Of a stretch of 30,672 nt of DNA, positions 1 to 8,470 are shown one piece after another. The stretch is from Alphaproteobacteria bacterium (GTDB taxonomy: Bacteria; Pseudomonadota; Alphaproteobacteria; UBA828). A model generated the notes under the pieces. That model ran no database searches. It was not told the origin of the DNA and was given only the letters and a program-made list of their open reading frames with translations. The position numbers and the translations under genes were made by a program. The stretch lies in contig JAJDVB010000123.1 in the NCBI GenBank assembly GCA_022826345.1, forward strand, positions 1 to 30,672, written 5' to 3'. Position 1 is the first letter of the stretch, and the number at the start of each line of letters is the position of its first letter.

Positions 1-896
1 ACCAGCGGCACGAAGGAGCGGAACCCCATGGTCTGCAGGATTTCCTGCGCGACGATCACCTCCTGCGTCCGGTCGCCGCCGGGCTCCGGCGTGAGCGAGA
101 TGCGGATGGTATCGCCGATGCCTTGCTGGAGCAGGACCGAGAGCGCGGCGGTGGACGCCACGATGCCCTTGGAGCCCATGCCCGCCTCGGTCAGCCCGAG
201 ATGCAAGGCATAGTCGCTGCGCCGGCCGAGCTCGCCGTAGACGGCGATCAGGTCCTGCACCTGCGAGACCTTGGCCGAGATCACGATCTTGTCGCGCGCG
301 AGCCCGATGTCCTCGGCCAGCGCGGCGCTGCGCAGCCCCGACTCGACCAGCGCCTCGCGCATCACCCCTGCCGCGTCCTTGGGCTCGGGACGGGCCGCGT
401 TCTCGTCCATGAGCTGGGCGAGCAGGTCCTGGTCGAGGCTGCCCCAGTTCACGCCGATCCGCACCGGCCGGTCGTGCTTGAGCGCGACCTCGATCATGGT
501 CTGGAACTGGCGGTCGCGCTTCTCGCGGAAGCCCACATTGCCCGGATTGATCCGGTACTTGTCGAGCGCCTCGGCGCAGGCGGGATACTCGGTGAGCAGC
601 CGGTGGCCGTTGTAGTGGAAGTCTCCAACCAGCGGCACATGACAACCCGCCGCCTCCAGCCGCTCGCGAATGTCGGGCACCGCGGCGGCCGCCTCGGGCG
701 TGTTGACCGTGATGCGCACGATCTCCGAGCCCGCCTCGGCCAGCGCCCTGACCTGATCCGCCGTGGCGCGGGCGTCTTCGGTATCGGTGTTGGTCATGGA
801 CTGGACGACGATGGGCGCGCCGCCGCCGATCGTGACCGTTCCGACCCTCACGCCGACGCTCTCGCGCCGTTCCTCACCGGAGCCGTTCGTCGCCAT
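1..896 (-). CDS. ispG: 4-hydroxy-3-methylbut-2-enyl diphosphate synthase (IspG/GcpE), 3' end outside window
   Basis: IspG is the iron-sulfur enzyme of the non-mevalonate (MEP) pathway that reductively opens methylerythritol cyclodiphosphate to HMBPP. The first 298 residues are present. The N-terminal TIM-barrel part shows [20 protein letters not shown] near residues 18-37, [32 protein letters not shown] and [12 protein letters not shown], all typical of the family. The visible part stops at MGFRSFVPL, just before the place where the family carries its CPxCGR cysteines for the [4Fe-4S] cluster. That C-terminal domain must therefore lie left of the window. The ATG at 894-896 is the only sensible start. 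The gene lies 73 bp downstream of the alpha/beta hydrolase on the same strand, separated from it by a hairpin. Confidence 0.95.
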   Translation of the reverse strand, partial: MATNGSGEERRESVGVRVGTVTIGGGAPIVVQSMTNTDTEDARATADQVRALAEAGSEIVRITVNTPEAAAAVPDIRERLEAAGCHVPLVGDFHYNGHRLLTEYPACAEALDKYRINPGNVGFREKRDRQFQTMIEVALKHDRPVRIGVNWGSLDQDLLAQLMDENAARPEPKDAAGVMREALVESGLRSAALAEDIGLARDKIVISAKVSQVQDLIAVYGELGRRSDYALHLGLTEAGMGSKGIVASTAALSVLLQQGIGDTIRISLTPEPGGDRTQEVIVAQEILQTMGFRSFVPL

Positions 897-911
897 AATT
901 GCTCCCTCAGC

Positions 912-933
912 CGGCCGAGGTGGTCATCGGCCG
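912..933 (-). terminator. Hairpin between alpha/beta hydrolase and ispG
   Basis: A perfect 7-bp inverted repeat (CGGCCGA / TCGGCCG) with an 8-nt loop lies 36 nt after the hydrolase stop and 15 nt before the ispG start. It has no T-run, so it could be a weak terminator or an mRNA 3'-end stabiliser rather than a classical intrinsic terminator. Confidence 0.35.
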
Positions 934-969
934 CTCTCTACCACAGACCGTGCATGCCGGCCACCGCCC

Positions 970-1800
970 CTACCCCAGCACCGTCTCCCTCGCGCGGTGG
1001 AGGAAGGCCGTGGCGGACGCGATGGTCTTCTCCGGGCACTCGACCAGGTCGGCGTGGCCGATATCCTCGTAGACGATCACCTCGCAGCCCGGCACGTTGT
1101 CCACCACCCACTGGGCGCCGGCCCCGTCCGGCCCCGTCAGCATGGGAGTCAGCATGTCCTTGGCCGCGGTGATGACCAGCGTCGGGTTCCTGATCTGCTT
1201 GCAGTCCTCGCGCAGGTCCATCTCCTCCATGGCGATGCAGGCCTGGACCTCGGTCTCGACCGCATTGAGTCCCACGATGGTGCGCACCATCTCGATCAGC
1301 GGCTGTCCGTTGGGGCCGTCGAGAAAATCGGCGCCGACGGCCTGCGTTACCACATGATCGGCGAATTCGGGGCCGCAACCCCAGGTCTGCGCCATGTGGC
1401 GCCAGGTGCGGAACATGATGCGGCGCATGGTGTCGCACTTCGCAAACGCGCAATCGCTCACCACGCCGATGCAGCGGTCCGGGTACTTCGCCGCGAACTT
1501 CAGCGCGATCATGCCGCCGGCGGACGTGCCCATCACGTGCGCCCGCTCGATCTCGAGCGCATCGAGCAGCGCCGCGAGGTCGTCCGCCCAGATATCGAGG
1601 TCGTAGCGCATCAGCGGACGGTCGGTCTGGCCGTAGCCCCGCTGGTCGTAGCTGATGAGCTGGAACGACTCCGCGAGCCCCTCCCAGACCATCGCGAAGT
1701 TCTGGCGCCCGAAGAGCGAGCCGCCGATCAGCGCCAACGGGTCGCCTTTGCCCATCAGCTCGTAGTACATATTGATTCCGTTGGCCATGACCTTCGGCAT
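970..1800 (-). CDS. Alpha/beta-fold hydrolase
   Basis: A 276-residue protein of the alpha/beta hydrolase superfamily, related in layout to 3-oxoadipate enol-lactonases and simple esterases. The nucleophile elbow GTSAGG puts the catalytic Ser at residue 93. The acid is probably the Asp of the TAAKD segment near residue 215, and the base is the His of DIGHADLVECPE near 251. The DQRGYGQTDRP segment (residues 52-62) is the usual strand-4 region. There is no signal peptide, so it is probably cytoplasmic. It is divergent from glnE with only 68 bp between the starts, so the two promoters must share that gap. The substrate cannot be told from sequence. An in-frame ATG at residue 5 (MANGINMYY) is an alternative start. 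Confidence 0.85.
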   Translation of the reverse strand: MPKVMANGINMYYELMGKGDPLALIGGSLFGRQNFAMVWEGLAESFQLISYDQRGYGQTDRPLMRYDLDIWADDLAALLDALEIERAHVMGTSAGGMIALKFAAKYPDRCIGVVSDCAFAKCDTMRRIMFRTWRHMAQTWGCGPEFADHVVTQAVGADFLDGPNGQPLIEMVRTIVGLNAVETEVQACIAMEEMDLREDCKQIRNPTLVITAAKDMLTPMLTGPDGAGAQWVVDNVPGCEVIVYEDIGHADLVECPEKTIASATAFLHRARETVLG

Positions 1801-1868
1801 GTCGAATTTCTCCCCCTCGCCAGCCCCCTTCGTCCGGGGCTCGATCGCATGATGACCCGAGAGCGCCC

Positions 1869-4800
1869 GTGAACATAGCGTCTGAATGGAAGGAGGCGGC
1901 GCGGCCTCCCCTGCCTGCGGACGAGGCGGCGCTCGCTCTCTGCTGGGAGCGCTGGCGCGAGAGCGCGGCCCGGAGCGAGGACGACGGCCTCATCGCCTTC
2001 GCCGAGGCGAGCGAAGCCGATGCCACGACTAACGCGCTGCTCGCCGCGCTCTTCGGCAACAGCCGCTACCTCAGCCACTGCCTCACCGCCGACCAGGACT
2101 TTGCGCGCGTGTTGGTCGAGCAGGGGCCGGACGCCGCCTACGCCGCCGCCCGCGCCATGGCGGCGGACACCAGCGTCCTCGGCGAGGAGTCGCGGCAGCA
2201 GGTAATGAAGCGCCTACGTGTCGCCAAGCGCCGCGCCAGCCTCGCTATCGGCATGGCCGACATCGCCGCGGTCTGGCCGCTGGAACGGGTGACCGGCGCG
2301 CTCTCCGACATCGCCTCGGTGACGTTGAGCGCGGTCTGCGCCCACCTGCTGCGAAACCTGCACGATCGCGGCAAGCTCGCCCTGCCCGACCCGAAGACGC
2401 CCGAGCAGGGTTCTGGGCTCATCATCCTCGGCATGGGCAAGCTCGGCGCAGGCGAGCTCAACTATTCGAGCGACGTCGACATTATCGTCCTCTTCGACGA
2501 GGAGATCGCGTCCGACCCGAGCGGCGACGGGCTGCAGCAGATCTTCGCCCGCCTCGCCCGCCACCTGGTCACGATCATGGACGAGCGAACGGCCGACGGT
2601 TACGTCTTCCGCACCGACCTCCGGCTCCGCCCGGACCCCGGCTCGACCGCCGCGGCCCTCTCGGTCCGCGCCGCCGAGGCCTATTACGCGACCACCGGCG
2701 AGAACTGGGAGCGGGCCGCCATGATCAAGGCGAAGCCCGTGGCCGGCGACATCGAGGCCGGCAACGGCTTCCTCGAGCGACTGCAACCCTTCGTCTGGCG
2801 CCGGCATCTCGACTTCGCCGCCATTCAGAACATCCGTGCGATCAAGCGCCAGATCGACGCCCACCGCGGCATCGGTCAGATCGCCGTGGTCGGCCACAAC
2901 GTCAAGCTCGGGCGCGGCGGCATCCGCGAGATCGAGTTCCTGGCCCAGACCCAGCAGCTCATCTGGGGCGGGCGCGATCCTGCGCTGCGGGTGCGCGGCA
3001 CGCGACAGGCCTTCGACCTCCTGGTGGAAGCCGGCCACATGCGGCGCCTGGCGGTGGAAGAGCTGATGGAAGCCTACACCTTCCACCGCACCGTCGAGCA
3101 CCGGCTGCAGATGGCGGACGACCGCCAGACCCACAGCCTGCCCGACGACGAGGGAGGCGTGGCGCAGGTCGCCACTTTCCTCGGCTACGACTCGCTCGAC
3201 GACTTCACCGAGGCGCTGCTCGCCCGGCTGCGCACGGTGGAGCGCCACTACACGACGCTGTTCGAGGACGAGCCGTCGCTCGGCGCAACCGGCACCCTCG
3301 ACTTCAGCCCCGAGGGCGACGGCGATGCCACGCTGGAGACCCTAGCGAGCATGGGCTACGCCCATCCTGAGCGCGCCTTCGAGACGCTCAAAGCCTGGCA
3401 CGAAGGCCGCTACCGCGCGGTCCGCGGCGAGGAGGCCCGCGGGCGGCTGGCGGAGCTGCTGCCCACGATCCTGGACGTGTTCGCCGCCTGGCCGGATCCC
3501 GATTCGGCGCTCGCTCTCTTCGACGGCTTTCTCGCCCGCCTGCCGGCCGGCTCCCACCTCTTCTCCATGTTCGCAGCCCACCCCGAGCTGTTCGACTTGA
3601 TCACAGAGATCATGGGTTCGGCACCCCGCCTCGCCGGCTGGCTGGAGCACCGGCCCATGCTGCTCGACAGCGTGCTGAGCCGTGAGTTCTCCGACCTGGA
3701 CGTGCCGGACGCCGATGACTTGGGGCCCGAGCTCGCGACTATCGCGCGGCGCGGCCTCGTCCGCGTGTTCTACCAACGCGAATTCGGCACCGAGGAAATG
3801 AAGGCCGAGCTCGGCGACATTGCGTCGCGGGAACGGGACCTGCAGGACTTCCTCGATGCCGAGCGGCGCTGGGCCAACGACAAGATCTTCCACATTGGCG
3901 TGCACATGCTGCGCGGCCTCCTTTTCCCGGTCGAAGCCGCCACGCCACTCTCCGACATCGCGGACGCCTGCCTCGGCGCGACGTGGCCCGTCGTCGCCAA
4001 GGCCTTCGCAGCCACCCGCGGCCGCGTTCCCGGCGGCCAACTCGCCGTGGTCGCGTTGGGCCGCCTCGGCAGTCGGGAAATGACGGTGACTTCGCCGCTC
4101 GACCTCATGCTGGTCTACGACCACCCGCCGAGCGCGGCGGAGTCAGATGGGCGCAAGGCGCTGACGCCCGATCGCTATTACGGCCAGTTGAGCCGGCGCT
4201 ACGTCGCGGCGATCAGGGCGGCGACGGCCGAGGGCACGCTCTACGACGTGGACATGCGCCCGCGCCCGTCGGGTAACGCCGGGCCCATCGTCACCTCGCT
4301 TGCGTCCTTCATCGAGCACTTCGGCTCGGTGGTTCCGGCTTGGCAGCACCAGGCGCTCGCGCGCGCGCGGGTGGTCTGGGCAGAGGGCGATCTGGGAAAG
4401 CGCTTCGAGGAGGCGCGCCGCGCCGCGCTCGCGAACGCGCCCCCGCCCGAAGACCTCGCCGCCCAGCTTGCGACCTTGCGCGAAGACGCGCGGGGCGAGA
4501 GTGCCGACGAAGATATCTGGGCGATCGAACAGAAGCGCGGCGGCTTGATCGATACGGAATTCGTCGCGCAATACCTGCAACTGTCGCATGCCGCGGAGAC
4601 GGACGGCGTTCTCGCCGGCGACTCGGCCGCGGTCTTCGAGGCTGCGGGCAGCCACGGCCTGATCGAGCCCGAAGCAGCGCAGGAGCTCGCCGATGCGGCG
4701 ACGCTGTGGCGCAACCTGCACGGCATCCTGAGCCTGACGGTGGAAGAAGGCTTCGTGGAGGCGACGGCCCCGCCGGCGCTGCTCGCCGTGATCGAACGCG

Positions 4801-4904
4801 CCTGCGACGTGACCAACATCGATTCGCTCAAGGAGGCGATGCGCGAGACCGCGGCCCGCACCGCCGGGCACTACAACCGCCTGCTGGGCAACGGCACGGG
4901 CTGA
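1869..4904 (+). CDS. glnE: Bifunctional glutamine synthetase adenylyltransferase/deadenylase (GlnE) with altered C-terminal active site
   Basis: GlnE attaches AMP to glutamine synthetase and removes it, under control of PII proteins and glutamine. The 1011 residues hold the two homologous nucleotidyltransferase domains. The N-terminal (deadenylylating) centre, GMGKLGAGELNYSSDVD near residues 188-204, is intact with Asp202 and Asp204. The C-terminal (adenylylating) centre reads ALGRLGSREMTVTSPLDL. Pro743 stands where the family has the first Asp of the SDLDL motif, Asp745 is kept, and the usual Lys of GKLG is Arg. The DNA there is ACT TCG CCG CTC GAC. The following MRPRPSGNAG segment and the helical linker look normal. 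The start is GTG at 1869, preceded only by a weak purine stretch. The gene is divergent from the hydrolase and convergent with dadA (34-bp gap). Confidence 0.93.
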   Translation: MNIASEWKEAARPPLPADEAALALCWERWRESAARSEDDGLIAFAEASEADATTNALLAALFGNSRYLSHCLTADQDFARVLVEQGPDAAYAAARAMAADTSVLGEESRQQVMKRLRVAKRRASLAIGMADIAAVWPLERVTGALSDIASVTLSAVCAHLLRNLHDRGKLALPDPKTPEQGSGLIILGMGKLGAGELNYSSDVDIIVLFDEEIASDPSGDGLQQIFARLARHLVTIMDERTADGYVFRTDLRLRPDPGSTAAALSVRAAEAYYATTGENWERAAMIKAKPVAGDIEAGNGFLERLQPFVWRRHLDFAAIQNIRAIKRQIDAHRGIGQIAVVGHNVKLGRGGIREIEFLAQTQQLIWGGRDPALRVRGTRQAFDLLVEAGHMRRLAVEELMEAYTFHRTVEHRLQMADDRQTHSLPDDEGGVAQVATFLGYDSLDDFTEALLARLRTVERHYTTLFEDEPSLGATGTLDFSPEGDGDATLETLASMGYAHPERAFETLKAWHEGRYRAVRGEEARGRLAELLPTILDVFAAWPDPDSALALFDGFLARLPAGSHLFSMFAAHPELFDLITEIMGSAPRLAGWLEHRPMLLDSVLSREFSDLDVPDADDLGPELATIARRGLVRVFYQREFGTEEMKAELGDIASRERDLQDFLDAERRWANDKIFHIGVHMLRGLLFPVEAATPLSDIADACLGATWPVVAKAFAATRGRVPGGQLAVVALGRLGSREMTVTSPLDLMLVYDHPPSAAESDGRKALTPDRYYGQLSRRYVAAIRAATAEGTLYDVDMRPRPSGNAGPIVTSLASFIEHFGSVVPAWQHQALARARVVWAEGDLGKRFEEARRAALANAPPPEDLAAQLATLREDARGESADEDIWAIEQKRGGLIDTEFVAQYLQLSHAAETDGVLAGDSAAVFEAAGSHGLIEPEAAQELADAATLWRNLHGILSLTVEEGFVEATAPPALLAVIERACDVTNIDSLKEAMRETAARTAGHYNRLLGNGTG

Positions 4905-4938
4905 GTGGCATCGCCGAGGCCCCAACGAGAGCTGCTGG

Positions 4939-6189
4939 CTAAAAGCGGTCCGGCGAGAGGCCCGTCATGTCGATCTCGGGCGCGCGGCCCGAGACGATGT
5001 CCGCGATGATCTGGCCCGAGCCGGAGGAATAGGTCCAGCCGGTGCTGCCGTGGCCAGTGTCCAGGTAGAGCCCCAGAACCCGCGTCTTGCCGATGATCGG
5101 CAGGCAGTCCGGCGTCATCGGCCTGAAGCCGATCCAGCGCTCCGCCTTGCTGCGATCGCCGCAGCTCGGGAACACCGCCATCGCCGCGTCCAGTGTCGCC
5201 GTCGCCCGATCGGCGCGGATGGTGGTGTTGTGGCCGTCGAGCTCGGCGGTGCCGGCGCAGCGCAAGCGGTCACCGAGCCGGCTCATGACGATGCGCCGGT
5301 GGCCGTCGTGGATGGCGCGGGTCGGCGCGCCGTTGTAGCCCGCCGTCGGTATCGTCACCGAATAGCCCTTGAGCGGGTAGATCGGCACCCGAAGCCCGAG
5401 CCGCTTGAGAAAGCGCGGGCTGTAGCTCGCGAGGCTCATCACCACTGCGTCGGCCTCGATGGCGCCCTTGTCGGTCTCGGCCCCGGTCACACGCCGCCGG
5501 TTGCCGGTGAGCCGCCGCACCGTCTCGCCGAAGCGGAAGGTCACGCCGTTCGCGGCCGCTGCCGCAGCGAGGGCCGCCGTGAACTTGTGCGCGTCGCCCG
5601 ATTCGTCGTTGCGGAAGAATGTGGCACCGGCGAACTGGTCCGCCGTCTGCTGCAGCGCGGGCTCGGCCGCGAGCATCTGGTCCCGGTCCAAGCGCTCGGG
5701 GTGGAAGCGGCTGTCCGCCATCCGCGTCTCGTACTTGTAGGACGCATCCAGCGATGCGGTATCGCGGTGGAGGTGGAGCACCCCCTCGGCGCGCTGGTCG
5801 TAGGCGATGCCCTCCTTCTCACGCAGCGTCTTCAGGCAGTCGTAGCTGTAGGTGGAGAGCCTGAGCGAGACCTGCTGGGAGCGCTCGAATTGCGTCCGCG
5901 TGCAGTGGCGCAGGAAGCTCACGGCCCAGCGCCACTGGGCAAGGTCGGGGCGCAGGCGAAACAGGTAGGGCGCATCCTCGCGCCCGAACCACTTGATCAG
6001 CATGCGGGGCACTTCGGGGTGCGCCCAGGGCCGGGAGCTGTAGGCGCCGACGATGCCGCCGTTGGCGAAGCTGGTCTCCAGCCCCGCGCCCGGCTGCCGC
6101 TCCACCACGGTGACCTCGTGGCCGGCCTCGTTCAGAAAGTAGGCCGCTGCGGTGCCGACCACCCCGGCACCGAGCACCAGGACCCGCAT
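4939..6189 (-). CDS. dadA: FAD-dependent D-amino acid dehydrogenase (DadA type)
   Basis: A 416-residue flavoprotein of the DAO/DadA family, which oxidises D-amino acids or N-methylated/secondary amino acids to 2-oxo acids or imines and passes electrons to the respiratory chain. The N-terminal Rossmann motif is VLGAGVVGTAAAYFLNEAGH (Gly7, Gly9, Gly12) with the acidic Glu30 that binds the FAD ribose. The C-terminal FAD/substrate segment IGFRPMTPDCLPIIG followed by GHGSTGWTYSSGSG is typical of DadA. It is the last gene of the minus-strand cluster, 40 bp after the biotin-carrier gene, and meets glnE tail to tail. DadA-like sequences also include sarcosine- and hydroxyproline-active enzymes. In this context N-methylglycine is a possible substrate, but that is inference. 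Confidence 0.85.
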   Translation of the reverse strand: MRVLVLGAGVVGTAAAYFLNEAGHEVTVVERQPGAGLETSFANGGIVGAYSSRPWAHPEVPRMLIKWFGREDAPYLFRLRPDLAQWRWAVSFLRHCTRTQFERSQQVSLRLSTYSYDCLKTLREKEGIAYDQRAEGVLHLHRDTASLDASYKYETRMADSRFHPERLDRDQMLAAEPALQQTADQFAGATFFRNDESGDAHKFTAALAAAAAANGVTFRFGETVRRLTGNRRRVTGAETDKGAIEADAVVMSLASYSPRFLKRLGLRVPIYPLKGYSVTIPTAGYNGAPTRAIHDGHRRIVMSRLGDRLRCAGTAELDGHNTTIRADRATATLDAAMAVFPSCGDRSKAERWIGFRPMTPDCLPIIGKTRVLGLYLDTGHGSTGWTYSSGSGQIIADIVSGRAPEIDMTGLSPDRF

Positions 6190-6229
6190 GCCCAGCCCCC
6201 GGCCGCCGTCGACGACGCCCGTGCGCGGC

Positions 6230-6445
6230 CTATTCGATCTCCACCGCGAGCTGGCCGACGTCGACGGCGTCCTCCTCCTTGACGTGGAGCGCCTTGACCG
6301 TGCCGCCGCTCTCGGCGTCGTGGGGCACCTCGGTCTTCATCACCTCGAGGATGAACAGCGTGTCCCCGGCCTTGACCGAATCGCCCTCCTTCACCAGGAC
6401 CTTCCACACGTTGCCCGGCGCCTGGGTCAGAACCTCCTCCGCCAT
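6230..6445 (-). CDS. Stand-alone biotin carboxyl carrier protein (biotinyl domain)
   Basis: A 71-residue protein that is little more than one biotinyl/lipoyl domain. The biotin attachment motif EVMKTEV puts the acceptor Lys at residue 37, centred between two hammerhead strands as in all biotinyl domains. The start is ATG at 6443-6445 with GGGAGAT 8 nt upstream. It follows pxpC (14-bp gap) and precedes dadA. Small free carriers of this kind occur beside the AHS1/AHS2 carboxyltransferase halves found in urea carboxylase and in 5-oxoprolinase clusters, where they carry CO2 from a biotin carboxylase. No biotin carboxylase is encoded in the window, so the partner must lie elsewhere. A role in fatty acid synthesis (AccB) is unlikely given the size and neighbours. 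Confidence 0.82.
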   Translation of the reverse strand: MAEEVLTQAPGNVWKVLVKEGDSVKAGDTLFILEVMKTEVPHDAESGGTVKALHVKEEDAVDVGQLAVEIE

Positions 6446-6459
6446 CAACCGATCTCCCT

Positions 6460-7428
6460 TTATTCGATGCTGTCGAGTGAGCAGGTCTCGTCCAGGGTGA
6501 AGCGTAGCTCCTGCGCCTCTCCCACCGAGACCTCGCGAAACTTGATGTATTCGTTGGGCTTCATCTGGCCGAGCTTCCAGAAGCCGGCGGACGGCACCGT
6601 GTAGGGACAGATGAAGCCGCCCATGCTGGGGCCGTCGTTCATCAGGATGATGGGCGTCTGGCCGCCCAGGTTGACCGCGCCCAGTGGATAGCCCTGGTCG
6701 ATAATGTTGGACGGGAAGTCGCCGTGCTCCGGCGCCTTGTCGGTGGCCTTCTCTGTGAAGGTCCAGTCCGGCCCGCTCAGGCGGTAGCCGGTGCGGTCGC
6801 TCCGCGCCTCTAGCATCCAGGCCGTCTCTGTGAAGCGCTCGTGGCCGGCGTCGTCGATCCAGTCGTCGTTGGGGCCCCGCACCGCCTCGATCTCCCAGGT
6901 CTTGCCGCCAGGAAATGCTGGCCGCGCGCGATCCACGACCCGCCGGCCCGGCGTGCCTGCGGCCTCCTTCACCGGGAGCACCTGCCCCGCCTTTACCGCG
7001 TGACCGTCCAGACCGCCGACGCCGGCCTTGTGGAAGGTCGAGGCCGAGCCCAGCCACTCCGGCGCGTCGATGCCACCCGCTACCGCGAGGTAGCCGCGGG
7101 CGCCGGCCACCGCCGGTCCCATCAAGAGAGTCTGGCCGGCTTCCACCGCCACGCTCTCCCACGTGGGGATCGGCTGCCCGTCGAGGATCGGGCGCATGTT
7201 GGCGCCGGTCACCGCGATCACGCCGCCCCGCTGGAAGCGGATGGTCGGCCCCATGAACTGGGCCTCCAGCCCCGGCGCGCCTTCGTCGTTGCCGACCACC
7301 AGATTGGCCAGGCGGAAAGACCACATGTCCATCGGCCCTGAGGGCGGGAAGCCCTGGTTCCAGTAGCCGACGCGGCCGGGAAAATCCTGAATGCTGGTCT
7401 CGAGTCCCGGCTTGACGATCTCAAGCAT
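6460..7428 (-). CDS. pxpC: Biotin-dependent carboxyltransferase family / 5-oxoprolinase subunit C (PxpC, AHS2 domain)
   Basis: A 322-residue protein spanning one AHS2 (KipA/PxpC) domain, the half also found in the carboxyltransferase part of urea carboxylase. Recognisable family segments are TSIQDFPGRVGYWNQGFPPS at residues 12-31, SGPMD, VTGANM near residue 75, GYLAVAGGID near 112, and near the C-terminus YPLGAVNLGGQTPIILMNDG with GGF. In PxpABC this subunit works with PxpB (AHS1) and PxpA to open 5-oxoproline with ATP. PxpB is absent here, while a biotin carrier follows directly and pxpA lies 22 kb away on the other strand. That arrangement suits either a split urea-carboxylase-like enzyme or a dispersed 5-oxoprolinase. 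The gene is 20 bp downstream of the aminotransferase, in the same operon. Confidence 0.82.
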   Translation of the reverse strand: MLEIVKPGLETSIQDFPGRVGYWNQGFPPSGPMDMWSFRLANLVVGNDEGAPGLEAQFMGPTIRFQRGGVIAVTGANMRPILDGQPIPTWESVAVEAGQTLLMGPAVAGARGYLAVAGGIDAPEWLGSASTFHKAGVGGLDGHAVKAGQVLPVKEAAGTPGRRVVDRARPAFPGGKTWEIEAVRGPNDDWIDDAGHERFTETAWMLEARSDRTGYRLSGPDWTFTEKATDKAPEHGDFPSNIIDQGYPLGAVNLGGQTPIILMNDGPSMGGFICPYTVPSAGFWKLGQMKPNEYIKFREVSVGEAQELRFTLDETCSLDSIE

Positions 7429-7448
7429 GAACGCGGTCTCCTAATGCT

Positions 7449-8378
7449 CTAATGAAGGTGCTTGAGGTACTGGCCCACGAAGTCGAAGCCGATGAGCTTG
7501 CAATAGAGCCCCATCAGCCGCTCCGTCATCGGGCCGGGGATGTTCCGCTCGCCGAAGGGCACCCCGTTGATGGTCGCCACCGGGCAGACACAGAAGCTCG
7601 TCGACGTGATGAAGGCCTCGTCGGCGCCGTGCGCGTCGAAGAGATCGAGATCGCACTTCACGACCTCTATGTCCGCCTCCTCCGCAAGCTCCAGCACGGT
7701 TTCGCGGCTGATGCCGTTGAGCACGTAGCGGTCCTGCGGGGTGTAGAGCACATCGTCGGTGACGAGGAAGATGTTGGAGCCGACGCCCTCGCTGAGATTG
7801 CCGTTGTGGTCGAGGAACAATGCCAGGGCATTGGGGTCGATGCGGCGCACCTCGTCGTTCCCGACGAAGAGACTCAGGTAGTTATGGGTCTTCGCCCTGG
7901 GAGAGAGCGAATCCGGCGCCGCGCGGCGGTTCGAGGGAACCATCAACGGAATTCCGTCGCGGTAATAGTGGGCACGCTGGGGGATCGGAAGCGGCGTGCA
8001 GTCGATGATGAGCACCGGGTCGGTCGAGCCGTGAAAGTCCCCGCCCGCCGGCTCGAGACCGCGGGAGATGCGTTGAAAGACCCAGTAGTCCTCGTCCGGC
8101 CCCAGCAGGTGCAGGTTGCGGGCGAGCACCTCCTCGGTGTGGCGCTTCATCTCAGACGGCGCCATGCCGGGGTCGATCCGCAGATACCGCAGGGTCTTGT
8201 AGAAGCGCACGATGTGCTCTTCGAGCTTGAACAGGCGGTGCCCGAAGGTGCGGGTGGTGTCGAAGGCGCCGTCGCCATAACGGAAACTTCTATCGCGAAA
8301 GGAGACCAGGGCCCGGCTCTCCGGCACGATCTCCCCGTTGAAGTAGCAGACCCGCTCGTTCGCGCGCTCGACGACCAT
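7449..8378 (-). CDS. PLP-dependent class IV aminotransferase (D-amino acid / branched-chain type)
   Basis: A 309-residue fold-type IV PLP enzyme. It shows FRDRSFRYGDGAFDTTRT near the N-terminus, the Schiff-base lysine Lys163 in AKTHNYL, NLSEGVGSNIF for the cofactor phosphate region, GISRETVLELA, and EAFITSTSFCVCPV near the C-terminus. These are the segments shared by IlvE, D-alanine aminotransferase and aminodeoxychorismate lyase. The start ATG at 8376-8378 was chosen because family similarity begins there and GGGGG lies 8 nt upstream. The open frame extends further up but with no family-like sequence. Placement in one operon with DadA suggests D-amino acid or amino-acid handling in the catabolic cluster. 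Exact substrate preference is not visible. A 92-bp gap separates it from the RDD gene. Confidence 0.85.
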   Translation of the reverse strand: MVVERANERVCYFNGEIVPESRALVSFRDRSFRYGDGAFDTTRTFGHRLFKLEEHIVRFYKTLRYLRIDPGMAPSEMKRHTEEVLARNLHLLGPDEDYWVFQRISRGLEPAGGDFHGSTDPVLIIDCTPLPIPQRAHYYRDGIPLMVPSNRRAAPDSLSPRAKTHNYLSLFVGNDEVRRIDPNALALFLDHNGNLSEGVGSNIFLVTDDVLYTPQDRYVLNGISRETVLELAEEADIEVVKCDLDLFDAHGADEAFITSTSFCVCPVATINGVPFGERNIPGPMTERLMGLYCKLIGFDFVGQYLKHLH

Positions 8379-8470
8379 CTCTTCGCCCCCTGCCACCGGC
8401 GACTCCTCCGCTCGCCGGCGCGCGATCATGGCGCAAAAGACCGGCGGGTGCGAGTGCCCTCCGCGCGCCC

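Noticed and set aside
123..1172. Plus-strand open frame of 349 codons at the left end
   Set aside because: It is antisense to ispG and the alpha/beta hydrolase, which carry clear motifs.
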